This document shows, piece after piece, positions 1 through 11,010 of a stretch of DNA of 64,000 bases. Position numbers and translations under genes: made by a program. Every line of letters begins with the position of its first letter. Position 1 is the first letter of the stretch. A model generated the notes under the pieces. It ran no database searches and was not told where the DNA came from. It saw only the letters and a program-made list of their open reading frames with translations. The DNA is taken from the NCBI GenBank assembly GCA_964016885.1, contig OZ024742.1:359208360-359272359 (forward strand), given 5' to 3'. This stretch comes from Eledone cirrhosa. Lineage: Eukaryota; Mollusca; Cephalopoda; Octopoda; Eledonidae.

Positions 1-19
1 GTGTGTTGAGTATGTATGT

Positions 20-160
20 GTGTGCATATATGTATATGCATGTGTATGCATATGTGTATATGTATGTGCTTGTGTATGTGTGTATGTATGTGCTTGTGTA
101 TGTGTGTATGTATGTGCTTGTGTTTGTGTGTTAGTGTGTGTGTGTGTATGTGTGGCAAGA
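20..160. repeat. GT-rich tandem repeat, 24-bp period
   Basis: The first 160 bases are almost pure GT/TATG. A unit of about 24 bp (TATGTATGTGCTTGTGTATG plus TGTG) recurs three times between about 57 and 130, with a final TTTG variant. The open frame here is only a Cys/Val/Tyr low-complexity translation and is not a gene. Confidence 0.85.
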
Positions 161-700
161 GAAGGAGGAATCAGAGGAAGTGAAGGCTATAGTGAGAGAC
201 AAACAAAGACAAATGAAGAACTGAGAGTCATAAGAGAATAAAGGAAGCCGAAAGAGTTTGAAAGAAAAACGATTTCCTGTGGAGCCGCAAAAACATGAGA
301 TGATAGAAATATGGAAATCATTACAGAATGCAACTGAAGAAAAATTAATGAAAATGAAGCAAATTTTCCAGGGAGAGTTGCTAGAGTCGGTGATAAGGGA
401 TGAATGGATAAGAGAACAACATTGAACAGAAATTACTACTCATTAACTAAAGCAGTGAGGTGCCTTCTAAGTATCATGTCTTCCCATGGATATTTTACTA
501 AGAGAAGCTAATATGAATTCAGGTGAAAATCAGAATTTAATTATATCTGATAATATTGCAACGTGTATGCACGAATAGTATATGCAGTAAGCCTAGACAT
601 TTTTTTTTATTAATTGAAATAACATTTTTGATGATGAGAACAATAATTAACAGTATGATTAATTCTGGTCAGAGAAAGCAGGGGAGACAACACAGAAAGT
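160..700. other. No recognisable feature
   Basis: AT-rich unique-looking sequence. I see no conserved coding frame, tRNA or terminal repeat in it. Confidence 0.5.
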
Positions 701-710
701 ATTATTAACA

Positions 711-818
711 ACCGCCAAGGTTAACTTTGCCTTTCATCCTAACGGGGTCGATAAAAAAAAGTACCAGTAATACTCTGGAATAATTGCTGACCTTGTGCCA
801 ACAGTAGAAACAATTATT
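711..818 (+). repeat. SINE, 3' part only (OR-type, tRNA-related)
   Basis: This matches the 3' half of the SINE that recurs through the window: GAGGTTAACTTTGCC-like start, ATCCTTACGGGGTCGATAAA-like middle, then CTGACCTTGTGCC and AGTAGAAACAATTATT at the end. The tRNA-like head with A and B boxes is missing, so the copy is 5' truncated. Confidence 0.8.
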
Positions 819-864
819 AGCTAACAATGTATGAAGCCGGATTTTCGGCTTTTGAAGCTTTGAG

Positions 865-980
865 AATATATATATATGAAAAAATGGCGTGCTGCCTGGT
901 TGCAAATGGGTTACATATGAATAAAATTAATCCTTCATCAGTGATCTTCCAGCCTTCATTGGTATTTCATCGCTTTAAAG
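865..980 (+). repeat. Dispersed repeat Y, copy 1
   Basis: About 100 bp (AAAAATGGCGTGCTGC... to GGTATTTCATCGCTTTA) that recurs almost unchanged at 1393-1495 and inverted at 6205-6310. The sister copies end in or beside a TA array, as the PLE pLTR pieces in this window do. I do not recognise the family. Confidence 0.75.
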
Positions 981-1392
981 ATCACATACATCTGGTTGTT
1001 GCGAGCAACGGCTAAAGAAAGTCGTTGGGACACGTAAATAGGGGAAACGAGCGAGACATGTAAACAAACAAACAAAGATGGTAATGCAGCGAAAAGTGAG
1101 GAAGAAGGAGTCAAGTCCCTGAAATCGATGAACATAAGTTCTGTGAAATCGTAGACGAGAGATAAAGACCATCCAACCTGGTTGAAATGTGAGCGAGAAA
1201 AGGATTTCGCACAGGTAAAACGGGAGGAGGTGATGGAGAGGGAGTAGCAGAGAGTGAGTGGGTGAAAGTGTGAGGAAGAGGCTAACTGAGAGTGTGACTG
1301 GCAGAGGGCGTAAAAACAAAGTGAGAGATACAGAGAAAGGGGAAGCAGTAAGAAAGAAACAGACGGGTCATAGCGGAGGAAAATATATAAAT

Positions 1393-1489
1393 ATATGAAA
1401 AATGGCGTGCTGCGTGGTTGCAAATGGATTACATATGAATAAAATTAGTCCTTCATCAGTGATCTTCCAGCCTTCATTGGTATTTCATC

Positions 1490-1495
<6 letters not shown>
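1393..1495 (+). repeat. Dispersed repeat Y, copy 2
   Basis: Direct copy of 865-980 with a handful of substitutions. It runs straight into a (TA)n array at 1494-1533. The pair brackets ~400 bp of otherwise unassigned sequence, so 865-1495 could be one element with direct ends. Confidence 0.75.
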
Positions 1496-1533
<38 letters not shown>

Positions 1534-1537
<4 letters not shown>

Positions 1538-1603
1538 AATTTCGTATTTCTAAAGAAATACGGTATGTATATAGATAAGCATTTAGAAAGCTGTAGCTAT
1601 GCA
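1534..1603 (+). repeat. Direct repeat pair, left copy
   Basis: About 65 bp (GAATTTCGTATTTCTAAAG... to AAGCTGTAGCTAT) repeated at 1874-1943 in the same orientation, roughly 90 percent identical. The two copies frame 1604-1873, which carries a weak hammerhead-like motif on the minus strand. The arrangement resembles terminal direct repeats of a small retroelement, but this is inference. Confidence 0.7.
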
Positions 1604-1657
1604 AAAATACTGGAGGCTGCCGCTCCTTGTTGGTGTCCGGCAGAAGCAAGGGGAGCA

Positions 1658-1701
1658 ATCGTCATTGTATTTCAGACATAACTAGTCTTCATCGGAACGA
1701 T
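1658..1701 (-). ncRNA. Degenerate hammerhead-like motif
   Basis: Read on the minus strand: ATCGTT, then CCGATGA (one change from CTGATGA), a perfect 4-bp stem II AGAC/GTCT with a TAGTTAT loop, GAAA, a 6-nt link, then GACGAT, which pairs with ATCGTT (one U-G pair). The stem III pair next to the cleavage site is A-A instead of A-U, so activity is doubtful. Layout and core match the better motifs at 48247 and 58479. Confidence 0.35.
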
Positions 1702-1873
1702 AGCCCCTACGCTTGCGCCTGCTGGACTTCAAAACAGGCGAGAATATATAGTTTTCTCGTCTGTGTATATGAGGTGAATCATCTCATTTGCATATGAAGC
1801 TGCATAAGTTGGTTCAAATTATAATAGAATAGAAATAGGATTTAGCTTCAAACATAGCTGTATACAGATATGT

Positions 1874-1943
1874 ATTGGAATTTCGTATTTCTAAAGAAAT
1901 ATGGTATGTTTATAGATAAACATTTTGAAAGCTGTAGCTATAT
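1874..1943 (+). repeat. Direct repeat pair, right copy
   Basis: Second copy of the ~65-bp sequence at 1534-1603, differing at a few positions (for example TATGTTTATAG against TATGTATATAG). Confidence 0.7.
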
Positions 1944-2071
1944 CTGTGAATAATCTAGTTTCTGCCGAGGTGGGTAAACTCTCCAAATATCAGTTGCTAT
2001 CCGACAGGTTTGCTGTCTAGCTCATGACAGTGGAAACTTCTGGCATCCTTGACGCTAGGGCCATCTCCCTA

Positions 2072-2276
2072 CTCACCACCATCGGCACGGTTTGCTACCT
2101 GAATATGTAAGCTTTGCCAGCCGGAGTGGTTCTTCCAACGTGTCTCCTTCACCATGCTCCCGTGAAACGCTCTTTCTATTCTCTCCACCGGGGCCACGGG
2201 GTGGCGAGCGCGTGGGCACCCATTTACTTATAACAGTGAGAGATGAGGATAGCGAGAGAGACGGAGGCAATGAATG
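2072..2276 (+). repeat. Dispersed repeat W, copy 1
   Basis: Moderately GC-rich segment ending in GTGAGAGATGAGGATAGCGA. It is related, with divergence, to the reverse complement of 4558-4760: both share the CACCGGGGCCAC-like core, the CTTCTCTATTCTGTCCACC-like stretch and the GAGAGATGAGGA end. Open frames exist on both strands but match nothing I know. Confidence 0.6.
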
Positions 2277-2428
2277 AAAGAGTGAGAACATCAACACTTA
2301 ATTACTTCTCCATTTATATTCCAATATGATGTATAAATGTTCTAAATCCCAGTAACTGTGTAGTAGTATTACAGCTAATATTATTCTTATCAGTATTATT
2401 GTTTTTATTATTATCCATCTTTGAGGAC

Positions 2429-2615
2429 AGTGGATTGGCAGTATCGGTAGAGGGTCGGACGCCATGCTTTCCAGCATAGTTACGTGCCTTTACGGTCTGA
2501 GTTCAAATCCCGTCGAGGTTAACATTGCTTTTCATCCTTACGGGGTCGATAAGATGAAGTACCAGTAATGTACTGGGCAATTGCTTGCCTTGTGCTAAAT
2601 GTAGAAACAATTATT
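2429..2615 (+). repeat. SINE, near full length (OR-type)
   Basis: tRNA-like head GGATTGGCAGTATCGGTAGA (A-box-like), B box GAGTTCAAATCCC, then the unit-specific body CCTTACGGGGTCGATAAGAT and the 3' end TTGCCTTGTGC...GTAGAAACAATTATT. The internal Pol III promoter is inferred from the boxes. The family resembles octopus OR SINEs by memory only. Confidence 0.8.
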
Positions 2616-2630
2616 TTCCTTCTTTGTGAG

Positions 2631-2852
2631 GGCGGTGGATTTGCAGTATCGGTAGAGGGTCGGACACCATGCTTTGCAGCATACAGTTACGTCCCTCTAT
2701 GATCTGAGTTCAAATCCCGCCGAGGTTATCTTTGCCTTTCATCTTTACGGGGTAGATAAAATAAAGTACCAGTCACGCATTGGGTCGACTTAATCGAATT
2801 TCCCCTCCTCCAAAATTGCTGGCCTTGTGCCTATATAAGGAACCATTATTAT
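2631..2852 (+). repeat. SINE, near full length (OR-type)
   Basis: Second copy directly after the previous one and in the same orientation. It holds GGCGGTGGATTTGCAGTATCGG, the B box GAGTTCAAATCCC, and a body with a CGACTTAATCGAATTTCCCC segment that the shorter copies lack. It may be a longer subfamily. Confidence 0.8.
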
Positions 2853-2940
2853 TTGTTTTTGTTTACGCAACCATTACCAGCTTTCTACTCCTACTACTCT
2901 TTATTTCCGCATCCCCACTGTCTTCTATTTCCATTATTTG

Positions 2941-3156
2941 CAGTGGATTGGCAGTATCGGTAGAGTGTCGGACAATATGAATTGCAGCATAGAATTACGG
3001 CCCTTTGTGTTCTGAATTGAAATCCGCCGAGGCTAGATTTTACTTTTATTCTTACAGGGTCTATAAAAGAACGTACCAGTAATGCACTGGGATCGATTTA
3101 ATCGACTTTCCTCTTCCAAAAATTGCTGACCTTGTGCCTATAGAAAAATACTTATT
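2941..3156 (+). repeat. SINE, diverged copy (OR-type)
   Basis: Third same-strand copy in 730 bp. The A-box region CAGTGGATTGGCAGTATCGG is intact and the B box is altered (GAATTGAAATCC). The body again carries GATCGATTTAATCGACTTTCC, so it belongs to the longer subfamily. It is the oldest-looking of the three. Confidence 0.75.
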
Positions 3157-3654
3157 TGGTTGGAATACATCGAAAGACAAAGAGAGTAACCGTCACATTA
3201 GTGACTTCGAAGGGAAAGGTTGAATGTGCGGCTTGACATGTTCAGTACAGTTGCACCCAGTTTTGTTGAATGATACATAAGTAGCAAATTCTGATTTAAT
3301 AAATCTTACCTAATTAGTATTTTATATTTGCTGCAGCTGCTTCAAATCTTCATAAATATTCTATTTTACCATTTCGAATTTAAATATTAAATGGAACTCT
3401 CTAACGTCTGTTGATATCAACACTAACTCCTGCAATGTTGTTCATTATAACTTATTACATTCTGAACTGTAGTGAACTAAAATAGTAGTCGTATGTTCTC
3501 GACATATTTAATTTATCGTGGACTGGTCAGGGCCGGATTTCATAAGGGGCAAAAGAGGCAATTGCTCCAGGTCCCACACTCTGGGGGGGGGGGGGGCAAT
3601 GACAGGCGCAGCATATGTATATATGGCTGCGTATGCATCTATTCGTTTCTTTAT

Positions 3655-3843
3655 AATATTGTTTCTACTTTTGGCACAAGGCCAGCAATTACCCAGTACA
3701 TTACTGGTACTTTATTTTATCGACCCTGTAAGGATGAAAGGCAAAGTTAACCTCGGCGGGATTTGAACTCAGAATGGAAAGGGCCGCAACTCTATGCGTC
3801 AAAGCATGACGTCCGACCCTCTACCGATACTGCCAATCCGCCA
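3655..3843 (-). repeat. SINE, near full length (OR-type)
   Basis: Reverse-oriented copy. On the plus strand it reads AATTGTTTCTACTTTTGGCA at its 3' end, GGGATTTGAACTC (inverted B box) in the middle and CTCTACCGATACTGCCAATC at the head. An (G)11 run lies just upstream at 3585-3597. Confidence 0.85.
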
Positions 3844-3859
3844 ATATTGAATTACAATA

Positions 3860-4540
3860 CTGCTATATAGAAAAGTTTATGAATAAATTTGTGCTCACAA
3901 AATATATTATATGCGACATAATTTTTCCTGAATGCGACAGATACAGTTAATAGCCTGGATAACTGATATTCTTCAAGTAATTTGCAAATCTGTGATACAG
4001 GTATGTAATCAGATAGATTCAACGAAGTTGTTTGATATTTTAAATTAAAATATGAAAACTTGAATATAAATCAATGACATTTCCTTGGTTGCATAAAACG
4101 ACATGAAGAGTGAGTTATTAATAAGGATTTCTCAATGTAACCTGAGTGCCTGTTAATGTTTGTTGTATTTCAAAATAACCCCCAAAACGTAATACTTATA
4201 CTGCCATATGGTGTAAACAATTGATTAATTGTTGTGGCCATTTCGTTGTGACCCATGACTCAGATATAATATGTCGGATAGTTGCCAACGTCAGATATTT
4301 ATAGGATCATAAATGTTATGTCAAGGAAGAAATTGTTATATCTAAAAACAATATATACTAATACCTTAATATTTATAAATGATTGGAAACCAAAAAACAA
4401 AGTAATCTCCAGACTCTTGTTGACATTTAAACATATTTTTACTTAAATAAATGTTTTTAAAATGTACTAAAATATTCACAAAAATACACAGAAGAATAAG
4501 GTATTTAACGAAATTACTTAACCTCTACAAAATACTTCAG
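3860..4540. other. No recognisable feature
   Basis: AT-rich sequence without a conserved frame or repeat that I can match inside the window. Confidence 0.5.
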
Positions 4541-4557
4541 TAATGCTGGTCTAGTCA

Positions 4558-4760
4558 CTGCTTCCGTCTCTCTCATTCTCCTCATCTCTCACTATTACTA
4601 CAAATGTGGGCTCACGCTCTGGCCAGCCTGTGGCCCCGGGGTGGACAGAATAGAGAAGGCATTTGTGCGGAGGATGGTGTGGGAGATATGTTGGAAGAGA
4701 CATTCCAGTTCACGAGGCTCACACCTTCAGATACCCAACTCCGTGCTAATTGTGGTGAGT
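4558..4760 (-). repeat. Dispersed repeat W, copy 2
   Basis: Inverted, diverged copy of 2072-2276, recognisable by the shared CCCCGGGG block, the ATAGAGAAGGCATTTGTGCGG stretch and TCTCTCATTCTCCTCATCTC at the left end. Confidence 0.55.
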
Positions 4761-4799
4761 AGGTAGGTGGTCCTAGAACCAAGGACACAAGAGATCTCC

Positions 4800-5760
4800 T
4801 ACTGTAAAAATATATAAATGTGTAATCTATTTCACTGTGATTTGAAACTTTGAAATGTTTCCGTCATTGATAAAACTTGGTAAAATAAAATCGTACAATT
4901 ATTTGTTCAAGCATTGCTTTTTTCTTTGCCATAAATCCTTTCATGGACTTTTTTTTTTTTTTTTGCTGTCCATCTTCATTTACTACACCTATGATCAAAG
5001 CTGTTTTAGCCAAGATAATTCCGCACTGTAGCATATTGAAATGATATATTCTGTGTAGGTTTTACGTCATAAATTGTCAACGAAAAAATAAAGAAAGAAA
5101 AGCAATGAAACATTACAGCTCTTCTTACTTGACCCTTTACCTATCTGGAAATGGTAAAATTGAGTTCAAAAATGTTGGCCACATAAATGCTTCATAACAT
5201 AGTGATGCTAAATTCGAGACGCAATTGCCAGTAAATGTGTTTCATTAAGAACTATTTTAGTACAAACATTGTGTGAATCTAAGCTCCATGGTCAGAAACT
5301 TATACTAAGCAAGATATAATTATAACAGCCACCATTTACGGAACAAAACGAGTGACGTTCACGGCGTGAAACTTGGTTTCTTTTCCGACATAATCGAAGC
5401 TACTGAAAACAAACCATTGAGAAAAGAGACAAAATAGTAGTTCAGTATAAAATCACATTGATGGACATATTCAAGATTTAACCAGACGTCACTTTAACTA
5501 CATTAGTTGTAGAAATAATATATGCAGAGTGGTTTAAAGATAGATTTTAGTTTGAATATAAGCAACAGTCTGAAATGGAAAAATAAGCAGAAAGAAGCAG
5601 GCAAATGACTTGACACTAACTATGCATCAGACGCTCGATAGACTGGTAGTATCAACATCTATTTGAAAAATGCAAACTCCATTAACTAAAATTTTGGCTA
5701 TTAAAGGAAATTTTTAACCATTATAATTATATCCACAATTATATAACGAATCAATTCAAA
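4800..5760. other. No recognisable feature
   Basis: AT-rich, with a (T)16 run near 4950. I see no gene, RNA or repeat end. Confidence 0.5.
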
Positions 5761-5821
5761 GGCTCTACCCCTCTCTATCAAGCTCACTGTCACTCTCTAG
5801 CTCAATATATATATATATATT

Positions 5822-5905
5822 AAAATAACAGATTAAAGTTTCAGAAGATCCCATTAAGGGTGAAAGCAGCGATTGTTTGCTTAAACTTTAATCTGTTATT
5901 TTAAG
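5822..5905. repeat. 84-bp element with ~20-bp inverted ends
   Basis: Begins AAAATAACAGATTAAAGTTT and ends with its reverse complement AAACTTTAATCTGTTATTTT. The middle is CAGAAGATCCCATTAAGGGT and GAAAGCAGCGATTG. Parts of this sequence recur at 16503-16560, 27272-27335, 42358-42415 and 42601-42665, always joined to other repeat Z sequence. It is probably an end of repeat Z that has folded back on itself. Confidence 0.65.
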
Positions 5906-6204
5906 AAATATTTGCTCTAGGGTTCTTATATATTTGATATATATTTATCCTTATCGAGCCCTCTTTGGATTTTAGTCTTCACATTTATTATTATTACTTT
6001 ATATGTATGTATATATACGGTCTGCTGTCTCTCTCGCCCATGAAATTCACCCAGCTTAAGCTGAACGGATACCATGTGCTTGTTTCTTCCTATCTTTCCG
6101 TTGCTATACCTTATATGTTTGTTTACTTGTCTCGCTCGCTTTACGCGTTTACTTGTCCCAATAGCTTTATTCAGCTATTGCTCGCACCAACTGGAGGTAT
6201 ATGA

Positions 6205-6310
6205 TTTTTAAAGCGATGAAATACCAATGAAGGTTGGAAAATCACTGATGAAGGACTATTTTTTTCATATGTAACCCATGTGCAACCACGCACCACTCAA
6301 TTCCTCTCAT
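6205..6310 (-). repeat. Dispersed repeat Y, copy 3 (inverted)
   Basis: Reverse complement of 865-980 with several substitutions, running into a (TA)n array. Confidence 0.7.
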
Positions 6311-6312
<2 letters not shown>

Positions 6313-6390
<78 letters not shown>

Positions 6391-6441
6391 CTTTACATGT
6401 ACATAAACTAGACAGAGTCATATATATATATATATATATAT
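6313..6441. repeat. (TA)n microsatellite
   Basis: About 76 bp of TA, a 30-bp interruption (AGCTTTACATGTACATAAAC and ~10 more), then another 22 bp of TA. Confidence 0.95.
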
Positions 6442-6528
6442 GTGTGTGTTTTGGCAACCATTCATGGTGTGGCTCAATGACGAATTAATTAATTAAATAA
6501 TCAACTATCAGAGCAATATATAAGAAAG

Positions 6529-6841
6529 TAAGTCCATAGAATCATTTGATAAAATATATACAGTATGTTTATGTACATTTTTTCTTCTAACTTTAATTTT
6601 GTACCTAATTGTATATGGTTGGCTATATGTCTAATCAGTTTCTACGGGCTATTAGAAACACTGGGTAAATCTTCTGTGGCTGTTGATCGCGGATAAAATA
6701 GCTATCATTTATTTATCTATTGTTTCTTCATAGGTGCATTTTAAACTTAAAGCCTCGTTTAATTTTGTTTTTGTGTGGTTAATTATGCTGATTGGGAGGA
6801 GAATTACTGTATATATTTTATCAAATGATTCTATGGACTTA
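6529..6841. mobile_element. MITE-like element, ~35-bp terminal inverted repeats
   Basis: The left end AGTCCATAGAATCATTTGAT is mirrored at the right by ATCAAATGATTCTATGGACT. Pairing continues inward through about 35 bases. The body has no coding capacity. A second, one-end-truncated copy lies inverted at 16184-16455. Transposition class is unknown; a foldback PLE or retrozyme piece is the alternative. Confidence 0.65.
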
Positions 6842-6983
6842 TATTTATATATAAATATATATATATATATATCTATATCCAAAATTAAGATAATCAAAAT
6901 TATGGGTGTCATGCTAGAAAGACATGCGCCATATCATCCGCAAAATAAGCTCTAAGATTCTAACGAATAGGTCCGAGCATTTT

Positions 6984-7271
6984 ATAATAACTAGAAATTG
7001 ATTAACATATAAATAAACATGAATAATCACAGGAGATAATGTTTACAAGTGTGTAAGTACACATAGCTAGGTAACTAAATAAAGTTAACCAGAACTTCAA
7101 AAATAGATACCTTATAATATGATGAAGATTAATCATATTATAAGGTATCTATTTTTGAAGTTCTGGTTAACTTTATTTAGTTACCTAGCTATGTGTGCTT
7201 ACACACTTGTAAAATTTATCTCCTGTGATTATTCATGTTTATTTATATTTTAATCAATTTCTAGTTATTAT
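6984..7271. repeat. Long near-perfect palindrome, 8-nt loop
   Basis: The left arm (6984-7123) is followed after only 8 bases (GAAGATTA) by its reverse complement (7132-7271). Arms are ~140 nt with a few mismatches and one or two small indels, for example GTAAGTACACATAGC against GCTATGTGTGCTTAC. Any transcript would fold into one long hairpin. No coding frame is present. TA array and pLTR sequence follow immediately. Confidence 0.9.
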
Positions 7272-7312
7272 ATATATATACTCTCTTTTATATATATATA
7301 TATATATCACTC

Positions 7313-7362
<50 letters not shown>
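7268..7362. repeat. (TA)n microsatellite with CTCTCTTTTA spacers
   Basis: TA runs separated by two ACTCTCTTTTA units. It abuts the pLTR fragment that begins with AAAAGAGAGTGAGG. Confidence 0.9.
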
Positions 7363-7366
<4 letters not shown>

Positions 7367-7368
7367 GA

Positions 7369-7905
7369 GTGAGGTTTTTTTATAACAAAAACGAGATGTT
7401 CTACACGGGTTAAAGTATGAGGAAGAGAAATCTAAAATGCCACTGGAGTCTTTTTAATAATATTTATTTACTTCCCTTACCGGTTACACATTTCTTTTGC
7501 TCTTCAAAAGGATAATTGAGATGTAGTGTATGTGGTTTGTCTTGCATCTGATTCGTGTTCGAAAGTTCTGTCTGTCTTATGTGGAAAGAGTGGTTCGAAT
7601 TGCTGGGGCTTTTTATTTTTTTACAGTAATTTGATTGGTTGGTGACTGTCACGTGAATAAATGCAATAAATTTCGCGCCAGTTCGTGTTTGTGGGCTCTT
7701 TATTGCTATTTTAATTGTTAGACACAGTCACATGATTGGTCATATAATATAGGTGCCAGAAAAGAATGGTTTGTCATAGAGGGTCTAGTACCAAACAAAA
7801 GATAATCGTCAAGAAATGGTAAGGGAAAAATAGTTCTGGTTCAGTGAGTATGGCTGATGTCGTACTGAGGTGTCAAAATTCAGACTTTCTATTGAAATAA
7901 ATTGA
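7369..7905 (-). mobile_element. Solo PLE-2 pLTR / 3' region
   Basis: Reverse complement of 63110-63815, the 3' flank of PLE-2. Shared blocks are GTGAGG...ACAAAAAC, ACTGGAGTC, TTACCGGTT, GCTCTTCAAAAGG, ATTGGTTG...GACTGTCACGTGA, GGTACCAAACAAAAGATAAT-like and GACTTTCTATTGAAATAAA. The copy is diverged. Its hammerhead-like block reads TTGAAGA on the minus strand, closer to the consensus CTGANGA than the other copies of this family. Confidence 0.75.
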
Positions 7906-8582
7906 ATGTTCGTGTCGGTGGTGGTGGCGATGTTGGTGGCAGGGTAGAAAAGAGAAATATATCTTTTTTATTTGTACATAGTTGTGGGTGGGTGTGTAGC
8001 AAAGCAGTTTATCGTCTTGATAATAGAAATAAAAATGATTCCATTAGTAGAACTGGAGAAGTATGTGTGTGTGGGGGGTGGGGGTGTATGTGAGTGCATG
8101 TGCATGGGTAGATGGTTAGCTTCTTATGGTGTTAAAATATTAACGTATATTAAATATATTTAATCCTGTTCTATATTTTTGAATAAACATATTTTACTTA
8201 TTTATGTATATGATGATGGCTGCCCCCTCGTTATCGAGTATTGCACAATATAACATTATTAATAATTATCAATTAATGCTATCGTGCAATGCCTGTGCGG
8301 TTTTAAGTGAGGAGAGACTGTGCACTGAGCCAATCCCACTTTCTGAGTGACAGTAGCTATAACCCGAAAAAAAAAAGAACAGATCAACATCATCGGTAAC
8401 TACTGAGCCGCAGGTTTTATATCGGAGTTATCCCAGTTTCCTGAGTTTCCTTCTCCTAGAAGAATGCCCTGACAAACGCTCGGGGTCCTTCACTCCCAGT
8501 GGTTTAACCACGCGTTCGGGTATCCAGCCCGATTATTTCTATGTCCCCTCGCATATACACACATGCATATACATATATATAT

Positions 8583-8830
8583 AAATGGAAAAATGAAATT
8601 CCATTTCTCACTCTTAGTACGGCTGATACTTAAATATAAGTATGTACACGTACATACATATATGTATACAGACGTACAGTAGTATGTACATACATACATA
8701 CATGTACGTATTGGTTTACCGAACATTTATTATAATGTTCGGTTTGTTTGTAAACAAACAGCCCGAATTAAGCCGTACAATGTTCGGCAACCATTGTTGC
8801 CCTTTTGTTCAACCCTGACAAAGGAACGAT
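8583..8830 (+). repeat. Dispersed repeat V, copy 1
   Basis: TTTCTCACTCTTAGTACGGC through a TATG/TACA-rich stretch to CCGAACATTTATTATAATG, GTTTGTTTGTAAACAAACA and CAAAGGAACGAT. It recurs at 8995-9140 (left part) and 59677-59940 (full). The middle contains short internal palindromes (GTTTGTTTACAAACAAAC type). Confidence 0.8.
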
Positions 8831-8994
8831 GAACAACTTTCTAGCTTACTATCTGTCATCAGCACTGTATACCTTCCTGTCAGTCGATTGAACGTTTGAA
8901 AGTATATACTTTCCTTATGCATACTAACGGCTGAGCAGCCTAATTTGCATATCGAGTGAGTTAGTCGGCCGGGCGTACCGAAAACGAGAAATAG

Positions 8995-9140
8995 AAAAAT
9001 GAAATTTCATTTCTCACTCTTAGTACGGCTGATACTTAAATATAACTATGTACACGTACATACATATATGTATACAGACGTACAGTAGTATGTATATACA
9101 TGCATACATGCAGACAAATATATATGTACGTATGGGTTTA
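8995..9140 (+). repeat. Dispersed repeat V, copy 2 (truncated)
   Basis: Left ~145 bp of repeat V, ending in TATATGTACGTATGGGTTTAC, after which a TA array begins. Confidence 0.8.
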
Positions 9141-9215
9141 CACATATATATATATATGTACATATATATACACATATATATAAATATATATATTATATAC
9201 ACATATATATAAATA

Positions 9216-9220
<5 letters not shown>

Positions 9221-9292
<72 letters not shown>
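9221..9292. repeat. (TA)n microsatellite
   Basis: About 70 bp of uninterrupted TA, preceded by related TATACACATATATAAATA units. It is followed by a ~50-bp sequence (CACATTTTTGGATGGCCGTT...) that recurs at 31468-31500 beside another TA array. Confidence 0.95.
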
Positions 9293-9296
<4 letters not shown>

Positions 9297-9444
9297 AATA
9301 TACACATTTTTGGATGGCCGTTGACTTTTATGAGTTCTTCCATCCTTTGTCAAGTTTTGTTTTTTGTCCAGCAGGGTTTCCTCACCAACTAAACTTAGTG
9401 GGTTTGCCGGTTTAGTCGCCGACGACTCGATCATTTATATACAT

Positions 9445-9487
<43 letters not shown>

Positions 9488-9494
<7 letters not shown>

Positions 9495-9694
9495 GTGAGG
9501 TTTTTTTTACAAAATGAAAAATAACCGAGGTGTCCTACACGAGTGAAAGTATAAAGAAAAAGAGATGAAATCGAAAATGCAACTGGAGTCTTATTTTTTT
9601 ATTAAATATATATATTTATTTGGTTACTTTACCGGTTTCGCAGTTCTTCTGCTTTTCAAAAGGTGAGTTGAGATGGAGGGTCTGTGGTTTTTCT
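9488..9694 (-). mobile_element. PLE-2-type pLTR end fragment
   Basis: GAAAGTGAGGTTTTTTTTAC...AAATGAAAAATAACCGAGG through ACCGGTTTCGCAGTTCTTCT to GGAGGGTCTGTGGTTT. Close copies are at 21314-21513 and inverted at 21516-21650, with diverged relatives at 7369 and 63640-63815. On the minus strand positions 9627-9663 hold the family's hammerhead-like block (TTGAAAA, stem GCAG/CTGC, GAAAC). Confidence 0.75.
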
Positions 9695-9736
<42 letters not shown>

Positions 9737-9842
9737 TGTGTGCGTGCCTGATGGTAGCTAAGATGCTTCCATAAGCGGTTTGTCGGTCGAACCTGCGGCT
9801 ATATATATATATAAACACACTCACACACACACACACACATAT

Positions 9843-11010
<1,168 letters not shown>

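Noticed and set aside
956..1423. 155-codon minus-strand frame
   Set aside because: Low-complexity Ser/Leu-rich frame overlapping repeat Y; no motif and no support.
865..1495. ACTGATGAAGG on the minus strand of repeat Y as a hammerhead core
   Set aside because: No GAAA follows at a plausible distance in any of the three copies.
2429..3843. tRNA genes
   Set aside because: The A and B boxes belong to SINE heads; cloverleaf arms are poorly paired and each is followed by a common SINE body.
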